In this document: positions 25,805 to 34,510 of the stretch, piece by piece | How the letters are laid out: each line of letters opens with the position of its first letter | Numbering within the stretch: the first letter of the stretch is position 1 | Translations under genes and position numbers: made by a program | Source: JANOSH01 sp031415695 | GTDB taxonomy: Bacteria > Actinomycetota > Acidimicrobiia > Acidimicrobiales > Ilumatobacteraceae | Length of the DNA stretch: 64,000 nucleotides | Assembly: GCA_031415695.1 (NCBI GenBank) | Contig: JANOSH010000038.1 | Span: forward strand, 18,260-82,259 | Direction of reading: 5' to 3' | Notes under the pieces: model-generated | What the model was told of the DNA's origin: nothing | The model's database searches: none | What the model saw: the letters and a program-made list of their open reading frames with translations, nothing else

Positions 25805-26461
25805 TCATACACGCACCAAGTCTCGAAACGCTTCGAGCTTGGCCGGGCCAATTCCCGGAACGTCGAGCAGTTCATCCACCGACGAAAACCGGCCCCGTTT
25901 CCCCCGAAAAGCGATGATGGCCGCCGCGGTAGCCGGACCAACGCCTGGAAGCGTGTCGAGGTCGGCAACTGTTGCCGCATTGAGATCAACAACCACTGGC
26001 GCACCGGGCTCTATACCGAGGGTCGGCGTACCCGACACGGTTGTTTCACCCGGGCCGGGAACTCCGATTCGTTGACCGTCGCTGAGCTTCGAGGCCAACG
26101 CCAGCAGATTGCGGTCGACCCCATCTACCGTGCCGCCAGCAGCAGCGACTAGGTCAACGACTCGCGATCCCACACCAAGCCGATACACCCCGGGCTGGCG
26201 AACTCCCCCGGCGATTTGGACCGTGATCTCGTTTGCCGCCACCGACGTTGGGCCGCTCGGCGCGGTCGAAGTAGCCGTCGGGGCTCTCGTGAGCCCCTGT
26301 TCTACTGGGAGCGGAGGGGATTGGAGCAGCCACCATGCGCCGACAGCCAACACGACCATGGACGCCGAGGCCGTTGCGAGACGGGCAGGCGACACGGCCC
26401 GAACAAGTGATGCAACACGTTCAACAAAGGGTTGGACTGGACGCGGACGAGGTAGGTCCAT
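25805..26461 (-). CDS. comEA: ComEA-family DNA-binding competence protein
   Basis: Membrane-anchored receptor that binds incoming DNA for ComEC. The start at ATG 26461 (MDLPRPRPVQPFVERV) is set by a GGAGGA ribosome-binding site 4 nt upstream. The 218-residue protein has one transmembrane helix (about residues 33-50, ASASMVVLAVGAWWLL). A Thr/Ser/Ala/Pro-rich stalk follows, then an SLBB domain (TVQIAGGVRQPGVYRL, VDLVAAAGG) and paired helix-hairpin-helix motifs (LDTLPGVGPATAAAIIAFR, LLDVPGIGPAKLEAFRDLV). This is the standard actinobacterial ComEA layout. comEC and holA lie further along the same strand. Confidence 0.92.
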   Translation of the reverse strand: MDLPRPRPVQPFVERVASLVRAVSPARLATASASMVVLAVGAWWLLQSPPLPVEQGLTRAPTATSTAPSGPTSVAANEITVQIAGGVRQPGVYRLGVGSRVVDLVAAAGGTVDGVDRNLLALASKLSDGQRIGVPGPGETTVSGTPTLGIEPGAPVVVDLNAATVADLDTLPGVGPATAAAIIAFRGKRGRFSSVDELLDVPGIGPAKLEAFRDLVRV

Positions 26462-26543
26462 CGATTCCTCCGTGGACAAGCGCGCCAAACGACGCGCACT
26501 GCAAAGGAGGAAGTAGTCGACACTCTAGACTACGTTCGGCTAC

Positions 26544-27362
26544 GTGGCGCTCCTGACGATCGGTGATTTCGAAAAGACAACGTTCGAGCACAACGCAAAG
26601 ACCAGAGTTGTATATCGCCGCGGCAACGGCCCGGCCGTGATCATCATGGCCGAGATGCCCGGCATCACTCCCAACGTCCTGCGTTTTGCCGGCTGGGTCG
26701 CCGACATTGGATGTACGGCAGTGCTCCCACACCTGTTCGGGGTGCCAGGCCGTGAACCGGGTGGTAACACGGTGACCGCTGGTGCGTATGTCACCTACTC
26801 GTTCGTCCCTGCGTGCGTAAGCCGCGAGTTCATCGTGTACGCGACGAACCGGACATCCCCCATCGTGGAATGGTTACGCGCTCTCGCCGCGGCAGAGCAC
26901 GAACGGTGCGGGGGTCCCGGGGTTGGTGCCGTCGGCATGTGCTTCACCGGCGGATACGCGCTCGCTATGAGTACGGACAGTCGGCTGCTCGCCCCCGTGC
27001 TGTCACAACCATCAATGCCTCTGCCGATTACCCGCGGCCAGCGGCGCGGCATCGACTGCTCGCCCGACGATCTCGCCATCGTGCAGCACCGTTGTGCCGC
27101 GGAGGGTCTCCAGGTCCTCGGTCTACGGTTCAAGGGGGACCGAAGTGTCCCGGCTGAACGCTTCGCGTACCTGCGCGACGCGCTCGGCGACGCATTCATC
27201 GCCGTTGAACTGGAGGACTCGGCGGCCAATCCGGCCGCTGTCATGCGAAATCCGCATTCAGTGCTCACCGAGCATCTGGTCGACGAACCGGGGAGCCCGA
27301 CGCGCAACGCCCTCGACCAGGTCCTCGACCTCTTTCGCAGGACGTTGCTTATCAACACATGA
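26544..27362 (+). CDS. Dienelactone hydrolase family protein
   Basis: Alpha/beta-hydrolase of the DLH family, 272 residues from GTG 26544. The nucleophile elbow is GMCFTGGYA with Cys133, as in true dienelactone hydrolases. A likely catalytic His occurs in NPHSVLTEH near the C-terminus. The N-terminal beta-strand region PAVIIMAEMPGITPNVLRFA is typical. It is longer than classic DLH (about 235) and the natural ester is unknown. It stands alone between comEA and a toxin-antitoxin pair. Confidence 0.82.
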   Translation: MALLTIGDFEKTTFEHNAKTRVVYRRGNGPAVIIMAEMPGITPNVLRFAGWVADIGCTAVLPHLFGVPGREPGGNTVTAGAYVTYSFVPACVSREFIVYATNRTSPIVEWLRALAAAEHERCGGPGVGAVGMCFTGGYALAMSTDSRLLAPVLSQPSMPLPITRGQRRGIDCSPDDLAIVQHRCAAEGLQVLGLRFKGDRSVPAERFAYLRDALGDAFIAVELEDSAANPAAVMRNPHSVLTEHLVDEPGSPTRNALDQVLDLFRRTLLINT

Positions 27363-27389
27363 CGGATTCCGGTATCGAAAGCAGCAGTA

Positions 27390-27418
27390 TTGGACAGGAC
27401 TGTCATACAGCATATAGT
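27390..27418 (+). promoter_or_regulatory. Promoter/operator of the toxin-antitoxin pair
   Basis: TTGGAC (27390-27395), a 17-nt spacer and TATAGT (27413-27418) make one of the best sigma70-type promoters seen in the window. The antitoxin ATG at 27425 is 6 nt after the -10 box, so the mRNA would be leaderless. A palindrome CTGT-CAT-ACAG (27400-27410) lies in the spacer and is a plausible operator for the ribbon-helix-helix antitoxin. Confidence 0.55.
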
Positions 27419-27424
27419 TGACGT

Positions 27425-27676
27425 ATGACGATGTTGAGTTTTCGAGTCGATGACGGCGAGGCCGCACAAACGCAACGATGGGCGGACGAACTCGGTATTG
27501 ACAAGTCCGAGTTGTTGCGTGAGGCGCTTCACCGTCACCTCACTCGCCTCGCCTCCGAGCGCGAGGCTGTCATCTGGGTCGACCAACCCCTAACCGACGA
27601 CGAGTCGGCAATCAGCCAGATCGCCGAGTGGGGACCCGCCGAAGACTGGTCGGACTGGGCCAATGCAACACGGTGA
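27425..27676 (+). CDS. Ribbon-helix-helix antitoxin (MazE-like role)
   Basis: 83 residues. The N-terminal 45 residues fit a CopG/RHH DNA-binding fold: a beta strand TMLSFRVDD, helices with QTQRWADELGIDKSELLREALHRHL. The acidic, Trp-rich C-terminus (AEWGPAEDWSDWA) would be the toxin-neutralising tail. The gene overlaps the downstream toxin by 14 nt, the usual arrangement for such pairs. Confidence 0.82.
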   Translation: MTMLSFRVDDGEAAQTQRWADELGIDKSELLREALHRHLTRLASEREAVIWVDQPLTDDESAISQIAEWGPAEDWSDWANATR

Positions 27677-27971
27677 AATCTGGTTCGCAATCACCCCCGG
27701 AGGCGACCGTCCAGTTCTCGTCCTCACCCGCGATCCTGTCGCCGACCTCATTGGCAAAGTAGTAGTGGCGGCAATCACACGCACGACGCGGGGACTCGTG
27801 TCCGAACTCGACCTGACGGCCCGTGAAGACGGGCTGCCATCAGACTGCGTCGTCAATTTCGACAACATCCATACGATTCCTCGAAGCGCTTTTCGTCGAC
27901 GGCTCGTCAAGCTCGAACCCAACCGGTTGGCCCAAGCCTGCCGCTGTCTCCGCGACGCCACCGGCTGCTAA
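27663..27971 (+). CDS. MazF/PemK-type endoribonuclease toxin
   Basis: 102 residues with the PemK/MazF SH3-like beta-barrel. GEIWFAITPGGDRPVLVLTR contains the conserved G-E-I-W and RPVLVLTRD elements. Next come VVVAAITRTTRG and, near the C-terminus, CVVNFDNIHTIPRSAFRRRL (the 'D-x-I-x-T-I' region). The family cleaves mRNA or tRNA at short sequences; the target is unknown. The start lies inside the antitoxin gene, so translation is probably coupled. Confidence 0.87.
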   Translation: MQHGEIWFAITPGGDRPVLVLTRDPVADLIGKVVVAAITRTTRGLVSELDLTAREDGLPSDCVVNFDNIHTIPRSAFRRRLVKLEPNRLAQACRCLRDATGC

Positions 27972-27993
27972 TCCGGCGAGGCCCGTCGACTTA

Positions 27994-28013
27994 CTGACCA
28001 GGCCGACGGTCAG
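27994..28013. terminator. Possible bidirectional hairpin terminator
   Basis: CTGACC (27994-27999) and GGTCAG (28008-28013) form a 6-bp stem with an 8-nt loop between the toxin gene (plus) and the thioredoxin gene (minus), overlapping the latter's stop codon. The stem is short and there is no T-tract. Confidence 0.3.
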
Positions 28014-28720
28014 AACAGGCGGCTGGTGAGCTTCTTTCGATACTGCGCAGTACGAGGATCTTCGCTGCCCATGAGTTCGAGAATGTCGACATAGGACTGA
28101 CGGGCGTCGAGGTCGTCTTTCACCGTGTCGAGAAGGGCCACCAACTGCTCGTCGTAGTTATCGTCCGGTCGAGTAGCAAGCCGGGCGCGAGCGGCAATGA
28201 GACGAGACTCGTCTGACTCGGGGATGCGTGCCAGCAGTGCCAAAGCCTCGTCGTGGCGCTCGGACTCCACAAACAACGTGGCCAGCGCCACGACGGCACC
28301 CGCGTGACCAGGGTCGAGTGTCAACGCCTCGCTCAAGCTGGCCTCGTCGCCCAAGGCAACAAGGTCGCCAACCGGGTCGGGCTGTCCGGCGAGGAGCCGC
28401 TCGACGAACTCGCGAACCGTAGCCTCGGGTTGCGCGCCGAGAAAGCCGTCGACAGGTTGACCGTCGACGAGCGCGACAACGAGCGGGATCGATTGCGCCT
28501 GGAATGCCTGGGCAATAGCCGGATTCTCGTCGACGTTGACCTTGACCATTTCGACCCGGCCGTCGGTCTCAGCAATAACCTTCTCGAGGATGGGTCCAAG
28601 GGTCCGGCACGGCCCACACCAAGGTGCCCACAGGTCGATGACGACCGGAACTGACTTGGATCGTTCGAGAACGGCGGTTTGGAACATAGCGTCGGTGACA
28701 TCGGTCGACATGAAGTGCAT
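28010..28720 (-). CDS. Thioredoxin-like protein with C-terminal TPR-type domain (CnoX/YbbN-like)
   Basis: 236 residues. An N-terminal thioredoxin domain carries the active site WCGPC (Trp34, Cys35, Cys38) and the cis-Pro segment QSIPLVVALVDG. The C-terminal half is helical with tetratricopeptide character (LSEALTLDPGHAGAVVALATL, ERHDEALALLARIPE), as in YbbN/CnoX co-chaperones. It is probably a cytoplasmic redox chaperone. An ATG at 28711 (MSTDVTDAMF) is an alternative start. It is divergent from the PAC2 gene. Confidence 0.88.
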   Translation of the reverse strand: MHFMSTDVTDAMFQTAVLERSKSVPVVIDLWAPWCGPCRTLGPILEKVIAETDGRVEMVKVNVDENPAIAQAFQAQSIPLVVALVDGQPVDGFLGAQPEATVREFVERLLAGQPDPVGDLVALGDEASLSEALTLDPGHAGAVVALATLFVESERHDEALALLARIPESDESRLIAARARLATRPDDNYDEQLVALLDTVKDDLDARQSYVDILELMGSEDPRTAQYRKKLTSRLF

Positions 28721-28749
28721 GTTACCGCCGGTAGGCTGACTGGCGATGA

Positions 28750-29643
28750 ATGAAGTATCGAATGAGTGAAGAGGCGTACATCGTCCACGAGTGGCCCGAC
28801 GTTGTCGACCCGATTCTCGTCGTCGCTCTCGAAGGCTGGATCGACGCGTCAGGAGCGGCGATGGGTGCTCTCAACATCCTTGGCTCGAAGCTTAACGCTC
28901 GGCCGGTAGCCACATTCGACGCCGACCAGTTCCTCGATTTCCGGGCCCGTCGTCCAACCATGCAGTTGCGAGATGGCGTCAATATTGGCCTCGTGTGGCC
29001 CGACACGCAGTTGAAGGTCGGCCGATCCAGTGGGGGTCGCGATGTCCTCTTACTCACCGGCCACGAGCCCGACATGCGATGGCGTGCGTTCTGCGAGGCA
29101 GTCGTTCACATCGCCACCACATTGGGTGTTGCCCGCACCATCGGCTTTGGGGCCTATCCCATAGCTGTCCCGCACAGCCGCCCCTCACGCCTTAGTGTGA
29201 GTTGCTCGTCACCCGACATCCTTGCCCACCTGCCCTATCAGCGAAACAGCGTCGATGTGCCCGCAGGCGCAGGAGCTGCGTTAGAGCAGGCACTCGGCGA
29301 CGCTGGCATCGAGAGTTTCACGCTGTGGGCCCAGATCCCTCACTACCTTGCGGCCAATCCATACCCCGCAGGCTCCTTAGCGTTGCTCACGGGTCTCGCC
29401 CAAACCACCGGTATTGAAGTCGACGCCAACGAACTGGCCGACGAAGCCGTCATCGTACGCACGCGGGTCGACGAACTAGTGAAGGGCAATCCCGAACATC
29501 TCTCGATGCTTGCTCAACTCGAGGAGGCCTGGGATGGCGCTACACAAACAGAGCCCGTCACCTCCATCGACACGGCGGAGTTACCCTCTGGCGACGAACT
29601 CGCTGCGGAACTCGAAAAATATCTGCGCGACCACGGAGCCTGA
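28750..29643 (+). CDS. PAC2-family protein
   Basis: 297 residues of the PAC2 (proteasome assembly chaperone 2-like) family, common in actinobacteria with unclear function. Family features are ILVVALEGWIDASGAAMGALN, the middle segment LLLTGHEPDMRWRAF, TIGFGAYPIAVPHSRP and LWAQIPHYLAANPYPA. The C-terminal tail is acidic and helical. An ATG at 28762 (MSEEAYIVHEW) is an equally plausible start. A link to the actinobacterial proteasome is suggested for the family but not shown by context here. Confidence 0.85.
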   Translation: MKYRMSEEAYIVHEWPDVVDPILVVALEGWIDASGAAMGALNILGSKLNARPVATFDADQFLDFRARRPTMQLRDGVNIGLVWPDTQLKVGRSSGGRDVLLLTGHEPDMRWRAFCEAVVHIATTLGVARTIGFGAYPIAVPHSRPSRLSVSCSSPDILAHLPYQRNSVDVPAGAGAALEQALGDAGIESFTLWAQIPHYLAANPYPAGSLALLTGLAQTTGIEVDANELADEAVIVRTRVDELVKGNPEHLSMLAQLEEAWDGATQTEPVTSIDTAELPSGDELAAELEKYLRDHGA

Positions 29644-29682
29644 GCAACAGCGACGTCGACGATTTGGGTAACGTCTCGTTGT

Positions 29683-30702
29683 ATGAAAGTCGACGGAGGC
29701 ATTGGTCTCAATCTCAATCATGTAGCGGCAAACGTCAAAGAAGCCGAGGAGGCCGGTTATAGCGGCGTCTGGACTGCCGAAACGTCGCACGATCCGTTCT
29801 TCCCGTTGCTGCTCGCAGCCGAGCATTCAACGACAATCGAGCTCGGCACGTCTATCGCCGTTGCGTTCGCCCGCAACCCAATGACCATGGCCAACGTCGG
29901 ATGGGACCTGCAGTCCTATTCGCAGGGCCGATTCATCCTGGGCCTCGGTAGCCAGATCAAACCCCACATCGAAAAACGCTTCTCGATGGAGTGGAGCCAC
30001 CCCGCCGCCCGAATGCGTGAGTTCGTGTTGGCGATGCGTGCTATCTGGGATACCTGGCAGAACGGGACCAAACTCGAGTTCCGGGGCGAGTTCTACAAAC
30101 ACACCCTCATGACTCCGTTCTTTGCTCCCGACGCCGCCGAAGTCGCCGGCTTTGGCCCGCCGCGCGTGTTCCTCGCAGGAGTCGGCGAGCTCATGACCGA
30201 GGTTGCAGGCGAAGTGTGTGACGGGTTCATCTGTCACGGCTTCACCACCGAGAAGTACCTGCGTGAGGTTACGCTTCCCGCACTACAGCGAGGCCGCGCC
30301 AAAGTCGGCAAAACCATGGACGGCTTCGAGATCGTCGGACCCAGCTTCGTGGTCACCGGTAACAACGACCAGGAACTCGAAGCGGCGGCACAGGGCACCC
30401 GCCAGCAAATCGCGTTCTATGGCTCCACCCCGGCCTACCGAGGCGTTCTCGACATTCATGGATGGGGCGGTATGCAAGAGGAACTCAACGCGCTGTCCAA
30501 ACAGGGCAAATGGGTCGAGATGGGCAACGTCATCAACGACGAAGTTCTCAACACATTCGCTGTGGTCGGCGAGCCTGAACACATCGGGCGCGAACTCCAC
30601 GCACGCTACGGTGACTGCATCCAACGAATCAGTTTCTATGCGCCGTACAAGTCCAACCCCGATCGTTGGAAGCAAGTACTCGCCGATCTGCGGGCGTCAT
30701 GA
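29683..30702 (+). CDS. LLM-class F420-dependent oxidoreductase
   Basis: Luciferase-like (beta/alpha)8 protein that probably uses coenzyme F420 (or FMN). 339 residues: MKVDGGIGLNLNHVAANVKE, GYSGVWTAETSHDPF, ELGTSIAVAFARNPMTMA, GRFILGLGSQIKPHIE, and a C-terminal FAVVGEPEHIGRELHARYG. The pattern fits the family in which the N-terminal WTAETSHDPFFPLLLAAE stretch is conserved (TIGR03617-like). Its stop overlaps the start of the class III aminotransferase (ATGA), so the two probably act in one pathway whose substrate is unknown. Confidence 0.88.
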   Translation: MKVDGGIGLNLNHVAANVKEAEEAGYSGVWTAETSHDPFFPLLLAAEHSTTIELGTSIAVAFARNPMTMANVGWDLQSYSQGRFILGLGSQIKPHIEKRFSMEWSHPAARMREFVLAMRAIWDTWQNGTKLEFRGEFYKHTLMTPFFAPDAAEVAGFGPPRVFLAGVGELMTEVAGEVCDGFICHGFTTEKYLREVTLPALQRGRAKVGKTMDGFEIVGPSFVVTGNNDQELEAAAQGTRQQIAFYGSTPAYRGVLDIHGWGGMQEELNALSKQGKWVEMGNVINDEVLNTFAVVGEPEHIGRELHARYGDCIQRISFYAPYKSNPDRWKQVLADLRAS

Positions 30703-31925
30703 GCCAGTTCACCCCCCACCATCCGGCGCTCCTTCGGCCGTATTCGAAACCCGCCAACCCCGATGTCATCCGCATTGTCAGGGGCAAAGATGCTCTCGTG
30801 TTCGACGACCAAGGCAACCAGTACATCGACGGCATGGGCGCGCTCTGGTATTGCAACATTGGGCACGGACGCCCCGAGATTGGGGACGCTGTCGCCAAGC
30901 AAATGTCGACCCTGGCCAACTATCATTGTTTCGAGCCGTTCACCAGTGAACCGGCCGAGCAGCTCGCCGAGCGCATCAAGGCGTTGGCGCCTGTCGACAA
31001 CGCCCGAGTGTTCCTGACCTCGTCCGGGTCCGAGGCCGTCGACTCGGCCATGAAGCTGGCAAGAATCTCCCACGTGCAAGCAGGCCGGCCAGAACGCACG
31101 CTTATCGTCAGCCGTTCACGCGGCTACCACGGTGTTACCTACGGCGGGCTATCGGCACAAGGTTTGCCACTCAATCAGGCCGGATTCGGGCCGCTACTCA
31201 CCGACATCATCAATGTGCCAGCCGACGACGACGAAGCCATGGCTACCGTATTTGTCGAGCATGGCGAGCAGATCGCTGCAGTCATCACCGAGCCGGTTCA
31301 GGGTGCCGGTGGCGTGTACCCCCCGACCGATGGCTACCTCGCGACGTTGCGTCGCCTCTGCGACAAGCACGGAGCCTTTCTCATTTTCGATGAGGTCATC
31401 TGCGGATTCGGGCGCCTCGGCCGCTGGTTTGGTGCCGACTACTTTGGTGTTCGGCCCGACCTCATGACCTTCGCCAAGGGAGTCAGTTCCGGGTACATCC
31501 CCATGGGCGGGGTGGTCGTTGGCGCCAAGGTGCTCGCCGGCCTCGAAGCAGACCCCGGATTCTTGCTGCGCCATGGGCACACCTACTCTGGCCACGCCGC
31601 GGCGTCGGTTGGGGCCATGGTCAACATCGACATCATCGACAACGAGGAGATGATCGCACGCGGGGCAGCTATGGGTGCTCGACTTGGCGCCGGTCTTCGA
31701 AGCTTGGCCGACGACAACATCGCCAGCCATGCTCGGGGCGTTGGTGCCGTGTGGGCGATCGGGTTGAATGACGGCGTCGATTCCATCGACATTCGCAACA
31801 AGCTGTACGCCCGCGGTGTTATCTCACGGGCGTTGCCGGGCACCATGACCTTCTGCCCGCCCTTTGTAACCACCGACGCGCAAGTCGACCACATAATCGA
31901 TGCGTTGGCCGACTCGCTTAAGTAG
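30699..31925 (+). CDS. Class III PLP-dependent aminotransferase
   Basis: Omega-amino-acid/acetylornithine-type transaminase, 408 residues from ATG 30699, overlapping the stop of the F420 oxidoreductase. Motifs are DDQGNQYIDGMGALWYCNIG at the N-terminus, LTSSGSEAVDSAMKLAR (phosphate binding), ITEPVQGAGGVYPP, LIFDEVICGFGR (Asp binding the pyridine nitrogen) and LMTFAKGVSSGYIPMGG with the Schiff-base Lys. The C-terminus overlaps the convergent acyl-AMP ligase by 8 nt. Donor and acceptor are not predictable. Confidence 0.92.
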   Translation: MSQFTPHHPALLRPYSKPANPDVIRIVRGKDALVFDDQGNQYIDGMGALWYCNIGHGRPEIGDAVAKQMSTLANYHCFEPFTSEPAEQLAERIKALAPVDNARVFLTSSGSEAVDSAMKLARISHVQAGRPERTLIVSRSRGYHGVTYGGLSAQGLPLNQAGFGPLLTDIINVPADDDEAMATVFVEHGEQIAAVITEPVQGAGGVYPPTDGYLATLRRLCDKHGAFLIFDEVICGFGRLGRWFGADYFGVRPDLMTFAKGVSSGYIPMGGVVVGAKVLAGLEADPGFLLRHGHTYSGHAAASVGAMVNIDIIDNEEMIARGAAMGARLGAGLRSLADDNIASHARGVGAVWAIGLNDGVDSIDIRNKLYARGVISRALPGTMTFCPPFVTTDAQVDHIIDALADSLK

Positions 31926-33579
31926 CCATCTCGAGTAGTTCGTTGAGGTAGCGCTCGCGGCACAGTGACCGTTGCAACTTCCCGGACGAGGTTTTGGGCA
32001 GCGTGCTCGCTCGAACCAAAATGATGTCACGCGGTGGAAGCGCGCACACCTCGATGACGCGTTCGTGAATCGCGTGGCGGATCGCGTCGAACTCGGACGA
32101 GTCGGCTTTCACCTCGGCGACCACAACCACCGACTCTTTGCCCTTATACCCCTCGACGCCGAACGCAATGACGTTGCCGGTACGCACACCGCCGAGCGCG
32201 CCGACGGCTCGCTCGATGTCTTCTGGGAACACATTGCGTCCACCGACGATGATGATGTCCTTGATGCGGCCACACAGCACCAGTTCGCCCTCGACCAGGT
32301 AGCCGAGATCGCCGGTGCGCAACCACCCGTCTCGGAACAGTTCAGCCGTAGCATCAGGCCGTTTGTAATAGCCCGGCGTAACGGACGTACCTCGCAGCTC
32401 CAGCTCTCCAACATGGCGATCGGCGAGGGGCATGCCAGTTTCTCGGCCGACAATACGCATCTCTAGGCCAGGGACACACGTACCGAGCCGGGCTAGGCGC
32501 CGCGACCGTACATCGTCGGGGTCTTCTCCAATGGGAGACGCCACATGGTCGGTTTCCAATCGGGCGCGATCAACAATGTCGCACACCATGCCGCGCATGG
32601 GCGCCGGGAATGTACCCGCAATAGCAACCTCGGCCATGCCAAACGCCGGAAAAACTGCGCCCGATGGGAACCCGAATCGGGCCGACTCTCGCACAAAGTT
32701 CTCGACCGCTACCGGATCGACCGGTTCGGCACCTGAGAGCATGATGCGCATGCGACTGAGGTCGAGGCCCTGCATGCGCTTGAGCGCCCGCGTTGCCAAC
32801 ACCCACGCGAAGTTGGGTCCAGCCGTTGCAGTGCCGCCGTAGTCGCTGATCCATTGCATCCAATTCCCTGGGTGCGACATGAAATCTTGTGGAGCGGCAA
32901 GTACCAAGTCGGCACCGGTCGTCATCGACGTCCCGAGAATGCCAACGAGGCCCATGTCGTGATAGAGGGGCAGCCACGACACCAACACATCGTCGAGCGT
33001 GAGATTCGCCGCCTGCGTCAGCCCAGAAATATTGGCCGCAAGGACCCGATCGGGGATCATGACGCCTTTGGGTTCGCTCGTCGAACCACTCGTGTACTGC
33101 AAGATGACGAGCCGTTCGGGATCAGTGGGCGGTAACTGCAGGTTGTCGGCACCACCAAACAGCGCTCCGAGCGGCTCGATAGGCGGGTCAGCCTCCGATG
33201 CCGCATAGAACGCCGCTAGAGCGTCGTCGATGAACAACAACTTGGCGTCGCCTTGCACCAAACGGTCGCGAGTTTGGTTGATGAACTCGTCGAGGCTGCC
33301 CATGCGCATCGGCAACGGCATGACCATGCTGGCCGCTCCCGCCAACCAACATGCCTGAATGGCGGTGACCAACTGACGCGACGTTGGCCCCAGCAAGGCC
33401 ACGTGATCGCCTGGCTCAACTCCCCTGGTTTGCAGCGCCGTAGCGACGCGACGGGCATCGTCGTGCAGTTGCGCCATAGTGATCTGGTCGACGACTCCAC
33501 CCGTCAGAAAGGTGGCTGTTCGTCCCGGAAGATCGGCGGCAGCAACGAGGCGCTCAACAATGGACGTTGGATGGCTCAC
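31918..33579 (-). CDS. Fatty-acyl-AMP ligase-like adenylating enzyme
   Basis: AMP-forming enzyme of the ANL superfamily, 553 residues from GTG 33579 (MSHPTSIVERLVAAADLPG). Motifs are LVILQYTSGSTSEPKGVMI (P-loop), VSWLPLYHDMGLVGI, which is typical of FAALs, FPAFGMAEVAIAG, GWLRTGDLGYL, and LPKTSSGKLQR with the catalytic Lys. FAALs hand acyl-AMP to acyl carrier proteins or polyketide synthases, but none is nearby. It lies 40 bp after nadC on the same strand and may be co-transcribed with the NAD operon. A longer frame upstream overlaps nadC and is not supported. Confidence 0.87.
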   Translation of the reverse strand: MSHPTSIVERLVAAADLPGRTATFLTGGVVDQITMAQLHDDARRVATALQTRGVEPGDHVALLGPTSRQLVTAIQACWLAGAASMVMPLPMRMGSLDEFINQTRDRLVQGDAKLLFIDDALAAFYAASEADPPIEPLGALFGGADNLQLPPTDPERLVILQYTSGSTSEPKGVMIPDRVLAANISGLTQAANLTLDDVLVSWLPLYHDMGLVGILGTSMTTGADLVLAAPQDFMSHPGNWMQWISDYGGTATAGPNFAWVLATRALKRMQGLDLSRMRIMLSGAEPVDPVAVENFVRESARFGFPSGAVFPAFGMAEVAIAGTFPAPMRGMVCDIVDRARLETDHVASPIGEDPDDVRSRRLARLGTCVPGLEMRIVGRETGMPLADRHVGELELRGTSVTPGYYKRPDATAELFRDGWLRTGDLGYLVEGELVLCGRIKDIIIVGGRNVFPEDIERAVGALGGVRTGNVIAFGVEGYKGKESVVVVAEVKADSSEFDAIRHAIHERVIEVCALPPRDIILVRASTLPKTSSGKLQRSLCRERYLNELLEMAT

Positions 33580-33619
33580 GAGTGGCCATTCTCGCGCATG
33601 CCCCCCAGGCTTGCTGACC

Positions 33620-34510
33620 TCAAATGCGTGCGTCGAGCGCAATATCGAGAATGGGCGACGAGTGAGTGAGCGCTCCAACGGCCAGGTAGTCGACGCCGGT
33701 TCTGGCGACGTCGCCCGCATTTGCCAGCTCCAAACCGCCGCTCGCTTCGATCTTGACGTGCGGGTGGCTTGTCCTGGCTCTGCTCACGGCCTCGGTCATG
33801 TCGGCGATGCTCATGTTGTCGAGCAATATCTCGGTGGCGCCATGCGTCAGCGCATCGTTGAGTTGGCTGAGTCGATCGATCTCGCACTGGATCACCATCG
33901 CTCGGCCACCAAGATACCGATGCACGGCGTCGAGTGCGTTGGCGACTCCCCCAGCGGCGACGACATGGTTGTCCTTGATGAGTACCGCGTCGTACAGCCC
34001 TATGCGGTGGTTGACTCCCCCACCGCAACGCACCGCGTACTTGTCGAGATGGCGCATGCCTGGCGTGGTCTTGCGGGTGTCGCGCACTTTGGCCTGCGTA
34101 CCCGCCAGAGCATCGACCCAACGGCGCGTCGCGGTGGCGACACCCGAGATTCGGCACAGCAAATTGAGCGACGTTCGCTCAATCGTGAGTAGCGCCATCG
34201 ACGGCGCGGTGACGGTTGCGACGACATCGCCCCTGGCAACCTGATCACCATCGATCAGCTTGAGTTCGTAGTCGGCGGCATCACCCAGTCCGATCTCGAG
34301 TGACGCCGCCAAAACCGCCAGCCCTGCAATCACGCCGGGGCGCCGCACGACATAGTCGCCTGTGGTGATGGTCCCGGGTACGATGGTTGCAGCCGCCGTC
34401 ACATCTTCACCGCCGTGCAGATCCTCATCCAACGCGGTGTTGATCAGCCGGGCGACCTCGTCGGGATCGAGCCCAGCGACACGTAGTGCTTGGCGAGTTG
34501 CTGGTCTCAT
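33620..34510 (-). CDS. nadC: Nicotinate-nucleotide pyrophosphorylase (quinolinate phosphoribosyltransferase)
   Basis: Converts quinolinate and PRPP to nicotinate mononucleotide in de novo NAD synthesis. 296 residues with ALDEDLHGGEDVTAAA, LNLLCRISGVATATRRWVDA, VRDTRKTTPGMRHLDKYAV, RIGLYDAVLIKDNHV and IKIEASGGLEL-type C-terminal barrel strands. Its ATG overlaps the nadB stop by 4 nt, so nadA-nadB-nadC is a tight operon. Confidence 0.96.
   Translation of the reverse strand: MRPATRQALRVAGLDPDEVARLINTALDEDLHGGEDVTAAATIVPGTITTGDYVVRRPGVIAGLAVLAASLEIGLGDAADYELKLIDGDQVARGDVVATVTAPSMALLTIERTSLNLLCRISGVATATRRWVDALAGTQAKVRDTRKTTPGMRHLDKYAVRCGGGVNHRIGLYDAVLIKDNHVVAAGGVANALDAVHRYLGGRAMVIQCEIDRLSQLNDALTHGATEILLDNMSIADMTEAVSRARTSHPHVKIEASGGLELANAGDVARTGVDYLAVGALTHSSPILDIALDARI

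Noticed and set aside
25309..26004. N-terminal extension of comEC
   Set aside because: The extra 232 codons would run antisense to a convincing membrane-protein gene and to the end of comEA, and have no ComEC-like features.
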